This document shows positions 1 to 7,149 of a DNA stretch of 9,019 nt, piece by piece. The position numbers and the translations under genes were made by a program. The notes beneath the pieces were generated by a model. The model ran no database searches. It saw nothing but the letters and a program-made list of their open reading frames with translations, and was not told the DNA's origin. Position 1 is the stretch's first letter. Each line of letters opens with the position of its first letter. Origin of the DNA: Treponema sp. (GTDB taxonomy: Bacteria; Spirochaetota; Spirochaetia; Treponematales; Breznakiellaceae); the NCBI GenBank assembly GCA_031274565.1, contig JAISPY010000225.1:1-9019 (forward strand), read 5' to 3'.

Positions 1-1035
1 CAGAGCTTCAACAAGAAAAATACCTGAACCACAGGCAGGATCTAATATTATACAACCATCAGCTTGAGGATAATTTAGGAATTTCTTTTCGATTGTTTCT
101 GCCAATATATAATCAACCAAGAATAGAGGGGTATAATATGCGCCTTGCTCCTCCTGTCTATCTTTTCCAATAAATAATTCATATATATTACTTATAAATT
201 CTATCGGAATAATGGAGAAATCATAAATATCAAACAACGATCGTTGTCCGGTCTCTAAATCCTCACTTTTAAGTAAACGAATTAATACATCAAGATCTTC
301 GCTCTTAATCTGATCGTATTCACTATCTGTCAACCCAAATATATCATCTCCGTTAAATTTCTGTTTTATATAATCAAAGAAACTTCTAGTACTTGATATA
401 TCGCTTAATAATTCACAAAATCCAGCATTATTCCATCTTTTCAAATATCCCTGAACATTGAGTTCTACTTTACGATCGAGCAAATAGCGGACAAATATGC
501 ACTTTCCGATTAAAGCATTAGCAATTTTTACGGTAAGGTGTTTTTTGGTAACAAGAATATTGCGGGCTGTTTTGATATTATTTAGAAGAAAACTATCAAG
601 CCGATTTTCATGAGCTAATTCTTTTTGATAGTGTTCCCAGGTTTTGCCGGTAACTAATGAGAAATATGTAAAATTATCTATCTCTTTCTCAGCAGCACCA
701 AATTGATCAAGCTCCATAAGACTGATATTATATTTAAATCCATTGTAAATCGTGATGCTGTCATTATGAGCAACAATAACAATTGGAGATTCATTAAAAT
801 TCCAAATCTTTTTATAAAAATCATTGTCTGTCGGAGATGTAAAAAACAATATTAATGGTTTATTATCAATACAAAAAAATGCGTCAGGACGTATCTTTTC
901 TTGTAAGAGTCGTTCAATACGGCTTGGGAAATGCAATTTGGTTTTCCATTGAGTATCATTAAAAAAATACAGGCCATTTGAGGTGTTTAAGCCGAGTCGA
1001 TGGAATAAATCATCAAAGTTCTTTATTGCCGACAT
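1..1035 (-). CDS. Class I adenine-specific DNA methyltransferase (Eco57I / type IIG-like), N-terminal part, cut by window edge
   Basis: I translated this reading frame by hand: it is open for 345 codons from an ATG at 1035 to the left edge, so only the N-terminal part is present. Near the end it carries GAYYTP (residues 298-303), the motif X region typical of gamma-class N6-adenine methyltransferases, followed by DPACGSG (332-338), the SAM-binding motif I. The catalytic NPPY motif would lie outside the window. Residues 1-290 resemble the N-terminal region of large restriction-modification methylases. A PD at 50-51 is followed by a hydrophobic hairpin, but no clear ExK is visible, so a nuclease role is not shown. 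The start is fixed by an in-frame TGA four codons upstream and a GAGGG ribosome site at 1043-1047. The gene is AT-rich, unlike the Sec operon, which suggests horizontal acquisition. It could belong to a type IIG, BREX-like or orphan system. Confidence 0.85.
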   Translation of the reverse strand, partial: MSAIKNFDDLFHRLGLNTSNGLYFFNDTQWKTKLHFPSRIERLLQEKIRPDAFFCIDNKPLILFFTSPTDNDFYKKIWNFNESPIVIVAHNDSITIYNGFKYNISLMELDQFGAAEKEIDNFTYFSLVTGKTWEHYQKELAHENRLDSFLLNNIKTARNILVTKKHLTVKIANALIGKCIFVRYLLDRKVELNVQGYLKRWNNAGFCELLSDISSTRSFFDYIKQKFNGDDIFGLTDSEYDQIKSEDLDVLIRLLKSEDLETGQRSLFDIYDFSIIPIEFISNIYELFIGKDRQEEQGAYYTPLFLVDYILAETIEKKFLNYPQADGCIILDPACGSGIFLVEAL

Positions 1036-1093
1036 AAATATCCCTCAGTGTAAAAAAATCATTAATGCTCACTTCATCTATTTCCTCTTAATC

Positions 1094-1106
1094 GTCAATT
1101 ATTGAC
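1094..1106. promoter_or_regulatory. 13-bp perfect palindrome, possible operator of the methyltransferase
   Basis: GTCAATTATTGAC is a perfect inverted repeat of 6+1+6 bases, 59-71 bases upstream of the methyltransferase ATG. Just beyond it, on the minus strand, lie -10-like hexamers (GATAAT and TAGAAT, within about 1114-1126), with no convincing -35. Restriction-modification genes are often controlled through small palindromes of this kind, but no controller gene is visible here. The operator role is inference. Confidence 0.4.
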
Positions 1107-1474
1107 ATACCTCATTTTCACTATTCTATTATCCATTCAATGTGTACAGTAAGTGCAAATCACTACTCGCCCGGCCATACGTTGTGCCTTAGGACTTGAC
1201 GCGAGAGCGGCGAAAGTCCCGCCAATAAGGGCGACATAGAACCGTAAAATTAAGCGGTAAAGTCCCAATACATTCCCCTCCTGATCTTTTAGGGACCTAA
1301 AGGGCAAAAAATATCATTTTTGCGGTTTTAAGTCCTCTCTGTACCCAAAGCAAGTTACCTCCTCTATACAAACCCCTGATACTATTATCATATCATAGAC
1401 CTGCTATTGACGACAACCGGCAGGACCGATAAGGGACGAAGCGGAGGTAGGTATGCGGGCTAGGATAGCCTCTA
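1107..1474. other. Non-coding junction with hairpins and a thrice-repeated motif
   Basis: No credible gene lies here. Base composition shifts from AT-rich to GC-rich within this stretch. On the plus strand, three near-copies of a GCGG...AAGTCC motif lie at 1207-1220, 1254-1266 and 1322-1335. Hairpins include GGACTT/AAGTCC (1192-1197 with 1214-1219) enclosing CGC-GAGA-GCG, GCAAAAA/TTTTTGC (1304-1310 with 1317-1323), a short TTTAG/CTAAA stem around 1288-1301 and GGCTA/TAGCC near 1459-1471. Possible origins are the outer part of the neighbouring decayed insertion sequence or a small structured RNA; the sequence alone does not decide. Confidence 0.5.
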
Positions 1475-1774
1475 TCACAGACCACATATCCCCCGCCGCC
1501 CCTCAAGCCAACCATGGGGGCTCCCGTCAAACCGGAGCGGTTTCCCCAAGCAGGCCCGCCGCTCCCGCCGGCTCCGGTATGCCTTTCCCTGCCGCTTCGT
1601 TGCCCATAGCCCTTCCGCCATGAACCGTCTCCTCGGCGTACTCACCCTGATGGCTATACCCTCCGCTTCGCCCAGTTTCTCCGCCGCCCGTATCGTCCAC
1701 TGCCCTCGTTTCACGAGTTCCATGATTTTCCCGCTCAATAAATCCTTTTGTCCCATGAGTAGTCTCCCGGCCAT
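1475..1774 (-). pseudogene. Remnant of an ISNCY/IS1202-like DDE transposase with internal deletion and lost C-terminus
   Basis: The 99-residue frame starts like an ISNCY-family transposase (MGQKDLLSGKIMELVKRG, then a helix-turn-helix start ending in RAAEKLG). It jumps directly into the region just before the catalytic core: EAEGI, a degraded TLRRW-like helix, FMAEGLW, RSRRERRA and FDGSPHGWLEGR. In this family the aspartate of the (I/M/F)DGSPHDWLEGR segment is the first residue of the DDE triad. The usual 60-80 residues between the N-terminal helix-turn-helix and EAEGI are missing, and the frame stops soon after GWLEGR, so the other two catalytic residues and the C-terminal domain are gone. 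A GGAGGAGGG ribosome site precedes the ATG at 1774; an ATG at 1756 is an alternative start. Family assignment is from remembered motifs, not a search. The remnant is not functional. Confidence 0.75.
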
Positions 1775-1840
1775 CCTGCCCTCCTCCCGCTATGCTACTA
1801 AAGGGGACATTGCTATGGCGTTTATCCTGGCGACGGGGGC

Positions 1841-1870
1841 TTGCTATTCTTGATCGCTCTATGGTATGCT
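1841..1870 (+). promoter_or_regulatory. Possible promoter of the yajC-secD-secF-ispH operon
   Basis: TTGCTA (1841-1846) and TATGCT (1865-1870) are spaced by 18 bases, which fits a weak sigma-70-like promoter and would give a leader of about 75 bases before the yajC ATG. A second candidate, TTGAAT with TATATT at 1929-1934 (18-base spacer), would begin transcription inside the yajC ribosome site and is less likely. If the first is real, it lies at the edge of the insertion-sequence remnant. Confidence 0.3.
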
Positions 1871-1952
1871 TACCAACCACGTTCTTTCAAGACCAAGGGG
1901 GTTTTTGAATGGAGCGCTTGGAGACCTGTATATTAACAAGGAAGTTAAGTGT

Positions 1953-2378
1953 ATGAATTTATTTGCGTTTTTTCCGCTCTTAGGAGCCCCTGAAACCGCT
2001 GCCGCCGCTGGGGGAGCTGGGTCATTTATTTCCACCCTGATTCCCTTTGCCCTGATTATCGCGATTTTTTATTTTCTTATTATCCGTCCTCAGAACAAAA
2101 AGCAGAAAGAAACCCAGCGCATGTTGAACACCCTCAAGAAGGGTGACAAGGTCGTCACCATCGGCGGTATTCACGGGGTGATCCAGAGCGTTAAAGAAAG
2201 CTCGGTCATCGTTAAAGTCGATGAAGATACCAAGCTGGAATTCAGCCGCAGCGCCATTTCCGGGGTTGAAACCTCGGCAAAGGAAGAGAAGGCTGAAAAG
2301 ATCGAAGAGAAAAAGGAAGAGAAGAAACCGGAAGCGGCAGGAAAGAACGGCGACGCCGGAGAAGCCGCTCAACATTAG
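1953..2378 (+). CDS. yajC: YajC, Sec translocase accessory membrane protein
   Basis: This is a 141-residue single-pass inner-membrane protein that joins SecD and SecF to the SecYEG translocon. It has an Ala/Gly-rich N-terminus, one membrane helix at about residues 27-45, the YajC signature FLIIRPQNKKQKE (41-53) directly after it, and the GDKVVTIGGIHG segment (64-75) of the small soluble domain. The tail from about 107 is unusually rich in Lys, Glu and Ala and makes the protein longer than the roughly 110-residue E. coli form; such charged tails are probably disordered. The frame is open upstream to 1866, but the ATG at 1953 is chosen because AAGGA at 1938-1942 precedes it and the product then starts like the family. 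It is first in the operon, 84 bases before secD. Confidence 0.94.
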   Translation: MNLFAFFPLLGAPETAAAAGGAGSFISTLIPFALIIAIFYFLIIRPQNKKQKETQRMLNTLKKGDKVVTIGGIHGVIQSVKESSVIVKVDEDTKLEFSRSAISGVETSAKEEKAEKIEEKKEEKKPEAAGKNGDAGEAAQH

Positions 2379-2462
2379 CAGAGGCCTTCTGGGTAAAGGG
2401 CAGGTTCCTGGTATACCTACCGGGGATCAACGTGGCTCACAGAAGGATAGTGGAGCGAAGGC

Positions 2463-4184
2463 ATGAGTAAAAGGTATCGGTTTGTCATCATTCTGGTAAC
2501 AATGGTGATCTGTTTTGTGTTCTTGTATCCGACCATACGCTGGTACTATCTGGTACCCAAGGAAAACAAGGCCCTGGCTTTGAGTTCCCGGGAGCAGATC
2601 AAGATCTATGCGTCCGAGACGGCCCAAGCGGATTTGCAGCAGCTTATCGAAACTGCTCAGACCGGCGGCGCGGTACCTCTGGGTCTGGATCCGGTGGTTA
2701 CTGCGGCCAAGCGAAACCAGCGGGATGCTAAACTCCCCGCGCCCCCGCAATGGGACGCCGGAGCGGTGCTCTCCGCGTTTGCCAGCAGGGGTGAAGCCCA
2801 GGACGTGATTGAAACCAATTACCGGGAAACCATATTTAAGCTCAAGGACCTCCAGAAAAACGCGGTCCAATTGGGGCTGGATCTCTCAGGGGGTCTCAGC
2901 ATCGTATTACAGGCGGATATGGACGCCCTCCGGGAACGGCTTGGCCGGGATTTGACCGATGCGGACCGGGAAGACGCGGTAAACCGGGCCTTGGAAGTGC
3001 TTAACAGCCGGATCGACCGGTTCGGTCTCACCGAGCCGGTGATCCGCCGCCAAGGAGCGGACCAGATCTACGTGGAAATCCCCGGTGCCACGGACCCGGA
3101 ACGGATCAATTCCATCATCATGGGTAAGGGCGGGCTTGCCTTCCACTTGGTGGATCCGGAAGCGTCCACGGCCTTTAACCGCTATTATGCGGAGCATCCC
3201 ACCAGCACCTTTGACAGCCGGGGTAATCTCCTGGATCCCACCATTGTGCCTTCAGATGTGCGTATTCTGGGGATCTACACCAAGGACCGCTACGGGCTGG
3301 ATGAATTTGTCGGCTATACGGCGGTCAAAAAGGAAGTGGGCCTGGACGGAAACCATATCAAAAACGCCCTGGTGGAGCGGAATAACCTGGACGGCAAGCC
3401 AGAGGTTACCTTCATGCTGGATGCGGATGGAGGAGAACTCTTCTATAAACTCACCTCCGCCAATGTGGGGAAACCCTTAGCCATCGTGCTGGATGACCGG
3501 GTGAAATCCCAGGCCACGATCCAGACCGCCATCCGGGATGCGGTGCGGCTTACCGGGTTCAGCGCGGATGAGGCAAACAATATCGCCCTCACCCTCAGAA
3601 CCGCGGCTCTGCCCGTAGAACTGGAAGTGGTTACCCAGCAGAACATCGGTGCGTCCCTGGGAGAGGATACCATCCGTCAGGGCCTGTACGCGCTCGTCGG
3701 GGGACTCCTGGCGGTGATGGCGTTCATGCTCATCTACTATAAAGGGGCGGGCATTAATGCGGTGATCGCCCAGATTCTGAATATCTATTTCATGTTCAGC
3801 GTACTTTCAGCCTTCAACTTCACCTTGACGCTGCCGAGTATTGCCGGGTTTATCCTTACTATCGGTATGGCGGTGGACGCGAATGTGATTGTTTTTGAGC
3901 GGATGAAAGAGGAACTGCGTTTGGGGAAGAGCCGTAAAGCCGCCATTGATGCAGGGTTCAATAAGGCATTCTGGGCTGTCATGGACTCCAACATCACCAC
4001 CTTTATCGCAGCCCTGTTCCTGTCTCAGTTGGGATCCGGTCCGATCCAGGGTTTTGCGGTAAGCCTTGCCATCGGGGTATTCTCCTCGGTGTTTACCGCG
4101 CTCTTTGTTTCCCGGCTCATCTTTGACTTTGGTACGGATGTACTGGGGAGCAAACAGCTTTCCTTGAGTTGGAGGACCAAATAA
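2463..4184 (+). CDS. secD: SecD, proton-driven protein translocation subunit
   Basis: The 573-residue SecD works with SecF in the inner membrane, using the proton gradient to pull translocating proteins into the periplasm. Visible parts in order: membrane helix 1 (about 8-28), a first periplasmic segment, the LGLDLSGG motif (137-144), the P1-domain signature NSRIDRFGLTEPVIRRQGAD (from 181) followed by YVEIPG, and five C-terminal membrane helices (about 400-560). The helix-4 motif GMAVDANVIVFER (468-480) contains Asp472, equivalent to the essential proton-path aspartate D519 of E. coli SecD. Length is normal for the family. GGAG at 2452-2455 precedes the ATG. Its stop codon overlaps the secF start by one base (TAATG), so the two are translationally coupled. 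Confidence 0.97.
   Translation: MSKRYRFVIILVTMVICFVFLYPTIRWYYLVPKENKALALSSREQIKIYASETAQADLQQLIETAQTGGAVPLGLDPVVTAAKRNQRDAKLPAPPQWDAGAVLSAFASRGEAQDVIETNYRETIFKLKDLQKNAVQLGLDLSGGLSIVLQADMDALRERLGRDLTDADREDAVNRALEVLNSRIDRFGLTEPVIRRQGADQIYVEIPGATDPERINSIIMGKGGLAFHLVDPEASTAFNRYYAEHPTSTFDSRGNLLDPTIVPSDVRILGIYTKDRYGLDEFVGYTAVKKEVGLDGNHIKNALVERNNLDGKPEVTFMLDADGGELFYKLTSANVGKPLAIVLDDRVKSQATIQTAIRDAVRLTGFSADEANNIALTLRTAALPVELEVVTQQNIGASLGEDTIRQGLYALVGGLLAVMAFMLIYYKGAGINAVIAQILNIYFMFSVLSAFNFTLTLPSIAGFILTIGMAVDANVIVFERMKEELRLGKSRKAAIDAGFNKAFWAVMDSNITTFIAALFLSQLGSGPIQGFAVSLAIGVFSSVFTALFVSRLIFDFGTDVLGSKQLSLSWRTK
4171..4175 (+). promoter_or_regulatory. Ribosome binding site that fixes the secF start
   Basis: GGAGG ends 8 bases before the ATG at 4184. 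This supports that ATG over an in-frame TTG at 4169, which would have no suitable site and would lie partly on this one. Confidence 0.8.
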
Positions 4185-5404
4185 TGAAACGGATCATACC
4201 ATTTTCCCGGTATTTCGTACCGGCTATGGCGGTTTCCGGGGCCTTGATTGTGCTGGGTTTAATCGGCTATGGGGTCAAGGGAGGATTCAATCTGGGGGTT
4301 GATTTTCAGGCCGGGCTTATCCAGGAGATTCAGTTTGCCCCAACCGCGTTTCGCCTCACCTATACGGGGAAGGGTAATGCCTCCATTTCCTTTAACCGGA
4401 ACAATCTCTATATCGTGATTTCCGGTTCAGGGGTGGAAGGGGTGACCCATGAGTTCCCCTTTAGCAGTTTTAGCACCCTTGATTCCCTGATTGCCGCGCT
4501 TTCCGGGGTCGAGGGCTTGCATGCCACCGGGGTAGCTCCGGGAACGACCCCAAGCCAGCTCTTGGTGCAGAGCGCTCAGGGTGATCCTGAATTGGGGACG
4601 GTTCCCTTTGTGGTACACTATCTGCCCGCTGATGCAGAACCGATTGCCATTGAGGATGTCCGGGAGAGCCTCCTGCCCTTAGGTACGGTTTCGGTACAGG
4701 TCCTGGGAGCAAGCGCGGAGCGCCGGTTCATGATCCGTATGGAAGACCAGGAAATCAAGGGAGGGGTGCCCGCGGAAAAGATCCTCCGTACCCTGGAAGA
4801 GCAGTTCGGTGCGGGAGGAGTCGCGGTAACCCGGGCTGACTATGTGGGCTCCCGGTTTTCCAAGCAGCTCACCGATCAGGCGGGTTTGCTGATGGCTTTA
4901 ACCCTGCTCTTGATCATGGGTTACGCATCCATACGGTTTAAGCCCCAGTATGCCATTGGCGCGGTGCTTGCCATCGCCCATGACGCGCTCATCATGGTGG
5001 CCTTTATTACCTGGACGCGGATGGAGTTCAACACCACGACCATCGCGGCGCTTTTGACCATCCTGGGGTATTCGATAAACGATACGATTGTTATTTTTGA
5101 CCGGATCCGGGAAACGGTTCGCATCTATCCAGAAGATCCCTTTGAGCTTATTCTGAACCGGGCGCTTACCGAGACCTTGAGCCGTACCATCATCACCACC
5201 GTGACCACCATGCTGGCGGTACTGTCCCTCTTTATCTTCACCAGCGGTTCTATGAAAGATTTTGCCCTGGCCCTGTTGGTGGGTATGGTTTCAGGGGTCT
5301 ATTCCACCCTGTTCATAGCCGTTGGGTTTGTTAATCTCTGGGATGTCCAGGCCAAAAAGCGGGCCAAGAGGAAGCTCATGGGGGCACCGGTTACATCTCG
5401 GTGA
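4184..5404 (+). CDS. secF: SecF, proton-driven protein translocation subunit with enlarged periplasmic domain
   Basis: SecF is the partner of SecD in the YajC-SecDF complex. The 406-residue protein shows membrane helix 1 (about 11-30), the post-helix motif FNLGVDFQAG (35-44), a periplasmic domain ending near RADYVGSRFS, and five C-terminal membrane helices. The helix-4 signature GYSINDTIVIFDRIRE contains Asp300, matching the conserved SecF NDS/NDT aspartate. It is clearly longer than E. coli SecF (323 residues). The extra length lies between the first motif and the usual P4-type domain, a segment of about 85 residues that I cannot match to a known domain. The normal GG of the first motif is AG here. 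It overlaps secD by 1 base and ispH by 4 bases. Confidence 0.96.
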   Translation: MKRIIPFSRYFVPAMAVSGALIVLGLIGYGVKGGFNLGVDFQAGLIQEIQFAPTAFRLTYTGKGNASISFNRNNLYIVISGSGVEGVTHEFPFSSFSTLDSLIAALSGVEGLHATGVAPGTTPSQLLVQSAQGDPELGTVPFVVHYLPADAEPIAIEDVRESLLPLGTVSVQVLGASAERRFMIRMEDQEIKGGVPAEKILRTLEEQFGAGGVAVTRADYVGSRFSKQLTDQAGLLMALTLLLIMGYASIRFKPQYAIGAVLAIAHDALIMVAFITWTRMEFNTTTIAALLTILGYSINDTIVIFDRIRETVRIYPEDPFELILNRALTETLSRTIITTVTTMLAVLSLFIFTSGSMKDFALALLVGMVSGVYSTLFIAVGFVNLWDVQAKKRAKRKLMGAPVTSR

Positions 5405-6261
5405 ACCTCATCAGAGCCGAAGTCCTGGGGTACTGTATGGGGGTACGCCGGGCAGTGCACATGGCCCGGGAAGAGTTGGCGGCTGCGGCCGGGGCGTACC
5501 GGGTGTATACTCTGGGTCCGCTTATCCATAATCCCCGGGTACTGGAACAGTTGCGGTGTCAAGGGATGGAAGCGCTGGACGAAACCGACCTTCCTGAAGG
5601 TTTGGGAGCCGCGGCGCTCATCATCCGGGCGCATGGAATCTCTCCCCAATGGGAAGCCGCCCTGGTCCGCTCAGGGGCGCGGCTGGTGGATGCTACCTGC
5701 CCCAAGGTCAAACACAGCCAGATGAAAGCCCGGTCCCTAGCCCAAGGGGGGTATCGGGTATTTCTTGCAGGGGAACGGCACCACGGGGAAGTCATCGGTA
5801 TCCAGGGGTATGCGCCTCAGTGTCTGGTGATTGCGGATCCCGTGGAAGCCCGGGAAGCGGCGGAGCAGCTTTACCAGGAGGCCCCTGCCGCTAAAACCGC
5901 GCTCCTGGGCCAAACCACCATTGCCCCGGATGAATACCGCGGTATTGCCGCGGCAATCCAGGCTTCTTTTCCTGATCTGGAAATCATCGATACCATTTGC
6001 CGGGCCACCATGGACCGGCAGCAGGCGGTACTCAAGCTCTGCGCCCAGGTGGATGCCCTGGTAGTGGTGGGCGGCAGGGAATCGGCCAACACCCGGCGGC
6101 TGCTCGCCCTTGCCCAGGCCCAGGGGAAGCAGGCCTGGCTGGTGGAGGCGGTTTCAGATATTCCTGCGGAGATACGCGCCTACCCTGTGGTGGGCCTTGC
6201 CGCAGGAGCCTCGACTCCGGAGGATCTCATCGACCATATAGCGGCGGCCCTTATCACCTGA
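5401..6261 (+). CDS. ispH: IspH (LytB), 4-hydroxy-3-methylbut-2-enyl diphosphate reductase
   Basis: This 286-residue cytoplasmic iron-sulfur enzyme makes IPP and DMAPP from HMBPP in the last step of the MEP isoprenoid pathway. The three cluster-binding cysteines are Cys12 (GYCMGVRRAV), Cys100 (DATCPKV) and Cys200 (DTICRATMDRQ). Other expected features are RAHGIS (substrate histidine), HGE with His128 and Glu130 (E. coli H124 and E126), QTTIAPDEY, an ESANTRRL segment at the usual SxN site, and GASTPEDLID near the end. The common GHPE sequence reads RHHGE here. The GTG start lies in a GTGA overlap with the secF stop, with no clear ribosome site, so translation probably depends on reinitiation after secF. 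This start gives the correct distance to Cys12. It is the last gene of the operon. Confidence 0.96.
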   Translation: MNLIRAEVLGYCMGVRRAVHMAREELAAAAGAYRVYTLGPLIHNPRVLEQLRCQGMEALDETDLPEGLGAAALIIRAHGISPQWEAALVRSGARLVDATCPKVKHSQMKARSLAQGGYRVFLAGERHHGEVIGIQGYAPQCLVIADPVEAREAAEQLYQEAPAAKTALLGQTTIAPDEYRGIAAAIQASFPDLEIIDTICRATMDRQQAVLKLCAQVDALVVVGGRESANTRRLLALAQAQGKQAWLVEAVSDIPAEIRAYPVVGLAAGASTPEDLIDHIAAALIT

Positions 6262-6402
6262 CCCAGTGGCGCTCAGAAGGTCTAACCTTGACCCATAGAT
6301 AAGAATAAAAAAGAACCGCGAAAGCAGCGAAAGAGGAAACCATAAAGGCGAAGCAGGGTAGAAGAAACCAAGGGTTCTGCCGAAGCGCCCTTACCCAGGA
6401 CC
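6262..6402. other. Convergent intergenic spacer with short GCGAAAG repeats
   Basis: This 141-base spacer separates the ends of ispH and the ComFB-like gene. It holds AAGGT-CTA-ACCTT (6277-6289), a purine-rich stretch with GCGAAAG twice in close succession (about 6317-6332), and the hairpin listed separately. No typical terminator with a long U run is visible on either strand. Confidence 0.5.
6370..6392 (-). terminator. Possible weak terminator hairpin after the ComFB-like gene
   Basis: On the minus strand AAGGG and CCCTT form a 5-bp stem around a loop that contains GC-TTCG-GC, a stable UUCG-type hairpin. It lies about 11 bases after the stop codon and is followed by GGTTTCTTCT rather than a clean U run. 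It may stabilise the 3' end or terminate weakly. Confidence 0.3.
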
Positions 6403-7149
6403 TTAGCTTACCAGCATAGAACCCAGTCCTACCGGATCATCGAGGGGTTCTTCCGCGCCAGGAGGAAACATATAGAGATCCGGCAGTCTGAAAATCCGTT
6501 CCATGGAAAAGGAAACGGAACTGGCGGTTTCGCTCAGTATCGGAACTTCAAAGATATGATACCGTTCTTCCAAGGATGGAGCCGTAATGTAGAGGGTAAA
6601 TTCAAAATTTTTACGGATCCCTTCAGATGTCGCCGGTATGGGATAGGGCAAAAAGGTGAAAATCCCCGCCACATAACTGACCAACTGATAGGGGTTCTGC
6701 CAATTGCCGTTTATCATCGATACCAAGGTTTGTTCGGATCTGAGTTCGATCTGCGCCACTTCCAGGGGCGCAAAATTCAAACCGTTGAAGATCCGTCCAA
6801 TTATCAGCGGTACCCTGAATACCGGTTTATGGACTTCCCAGGAACGATCCCCGACCTCCTTATGATTAGGCCGCAGGTGATGCTGTACCTGTTTTATCCC
6901 TTCGTATATCAGGCTGACCATATCCGCGCCTTTTTGCTGATATTTAATCGTTTCCCGTTCCGCCCGGGCAACTCCCCGGTTTGAAACCACATACTGAGGC
7001 TCCATACGGTTAAGTACATAACACATGGTATCAGTACGGCATTGGCTGCAGGTACAGATGTTTTGCGGATTCCCCGCTTGTTCCATGCAGTCAAAGATAG
7101 CGTTCACCTCAGTTATAACCTTATCCTCGTTGATGTTATAAAATCCCAT
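6403..7149 (-). CDS. ComFB-domain protein with an uncharacterised C-terminal half
   Basis: The first ~95 of 248 residues match the late-competence ComFB domain: an N-terminal helix (DKVITEVNAIFDCMEQ), a Cys-rich centre (Cys21, Cys32, Cys34, Cys37, Cys43, including CSQC) and the signature YVLNRMEPQYVVSNRG (44-59). ComFB of Bacillus binds zinc through cysteines, and ComFB proteins have been reported as c-di-GMP receptors; whether this one binds either is inference. Residues ~100-248 are a predicted beta-rich segment that I do not recognise, so the protein is over twice the usual ComFB length. No signal peptide or membrane helix is seen. The frame is open to 7248, but the ATG at 7149 is chosen because AAGGAGA at 7156-7162 lies 6 bases before it and the product then starts like ComFB. 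It follows the HD gene on the same strand after 171 bases. Confidence 0.8.
   Translation of the reverse strand: MGFYNINEDKVITEVNAIFDCMEQAGNPQNICTCSQCRTDTMCYVLNRMEPQYVVSNRGVARAERETIKYQQKGADMVSLIYEGIKQVQHHLRPNHKEVGDRSWEVHKPVFRVPLIIGRIFNGLNFAPLEVAQIELRSEQTLVSMINGNWQNPYQLVSYVAGIFTFLPYPIPATSEGIRKNFEFTLYITAPSLEERYHIFEVPILSETASSVSFSMERIFRLPDLYMFPPGAEEPLDDPVGLGSMLVS

Noticed and set aside
1250..1273. Seven-codon minus-strand frame with a strong AGGAGGGG before it, possible leader peptide of the methyltransferase
   Set aside because: The ribosome site is only about 1-3 bases from the ATG, too close for efficient initiation, and the frame is within a repeat motif.
1620..1853. 77-residue plus-strand frame opposite the transposase remnant
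   Set aside because: It is the antisense shadow of the remnant, with no ribosome site or recognisable motif.
1527..1880. 117-residue minus-strand frame overlapping the transposase remnant
   Set aside because: It is an out-of-frame reading of the same element, with no family likeness.
1866..1952. Upstream in-frame extension of YajC starting at 1866
   Set aside because: It adds 29 residues unlike the family and has no ribosome site; AAGGA precedes the ATG at 1953.
2427..2870. 147-residue minus-strand frame opposite secD
   Set aside because: It is a shadow frame in a GC-rich gene; secD is unambiguous.
4169..4183. SecF start at a TTG five codons earlier
   Set aside because: GGAGG lies after this codon and is correctly spaced for the ATG at 4184.
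6556..6984. 142-residue plus-strand frame opposite the ComFB-like gene
   Set aside because: It is antisense to a gene with clear family motifs and its own ribosome site.
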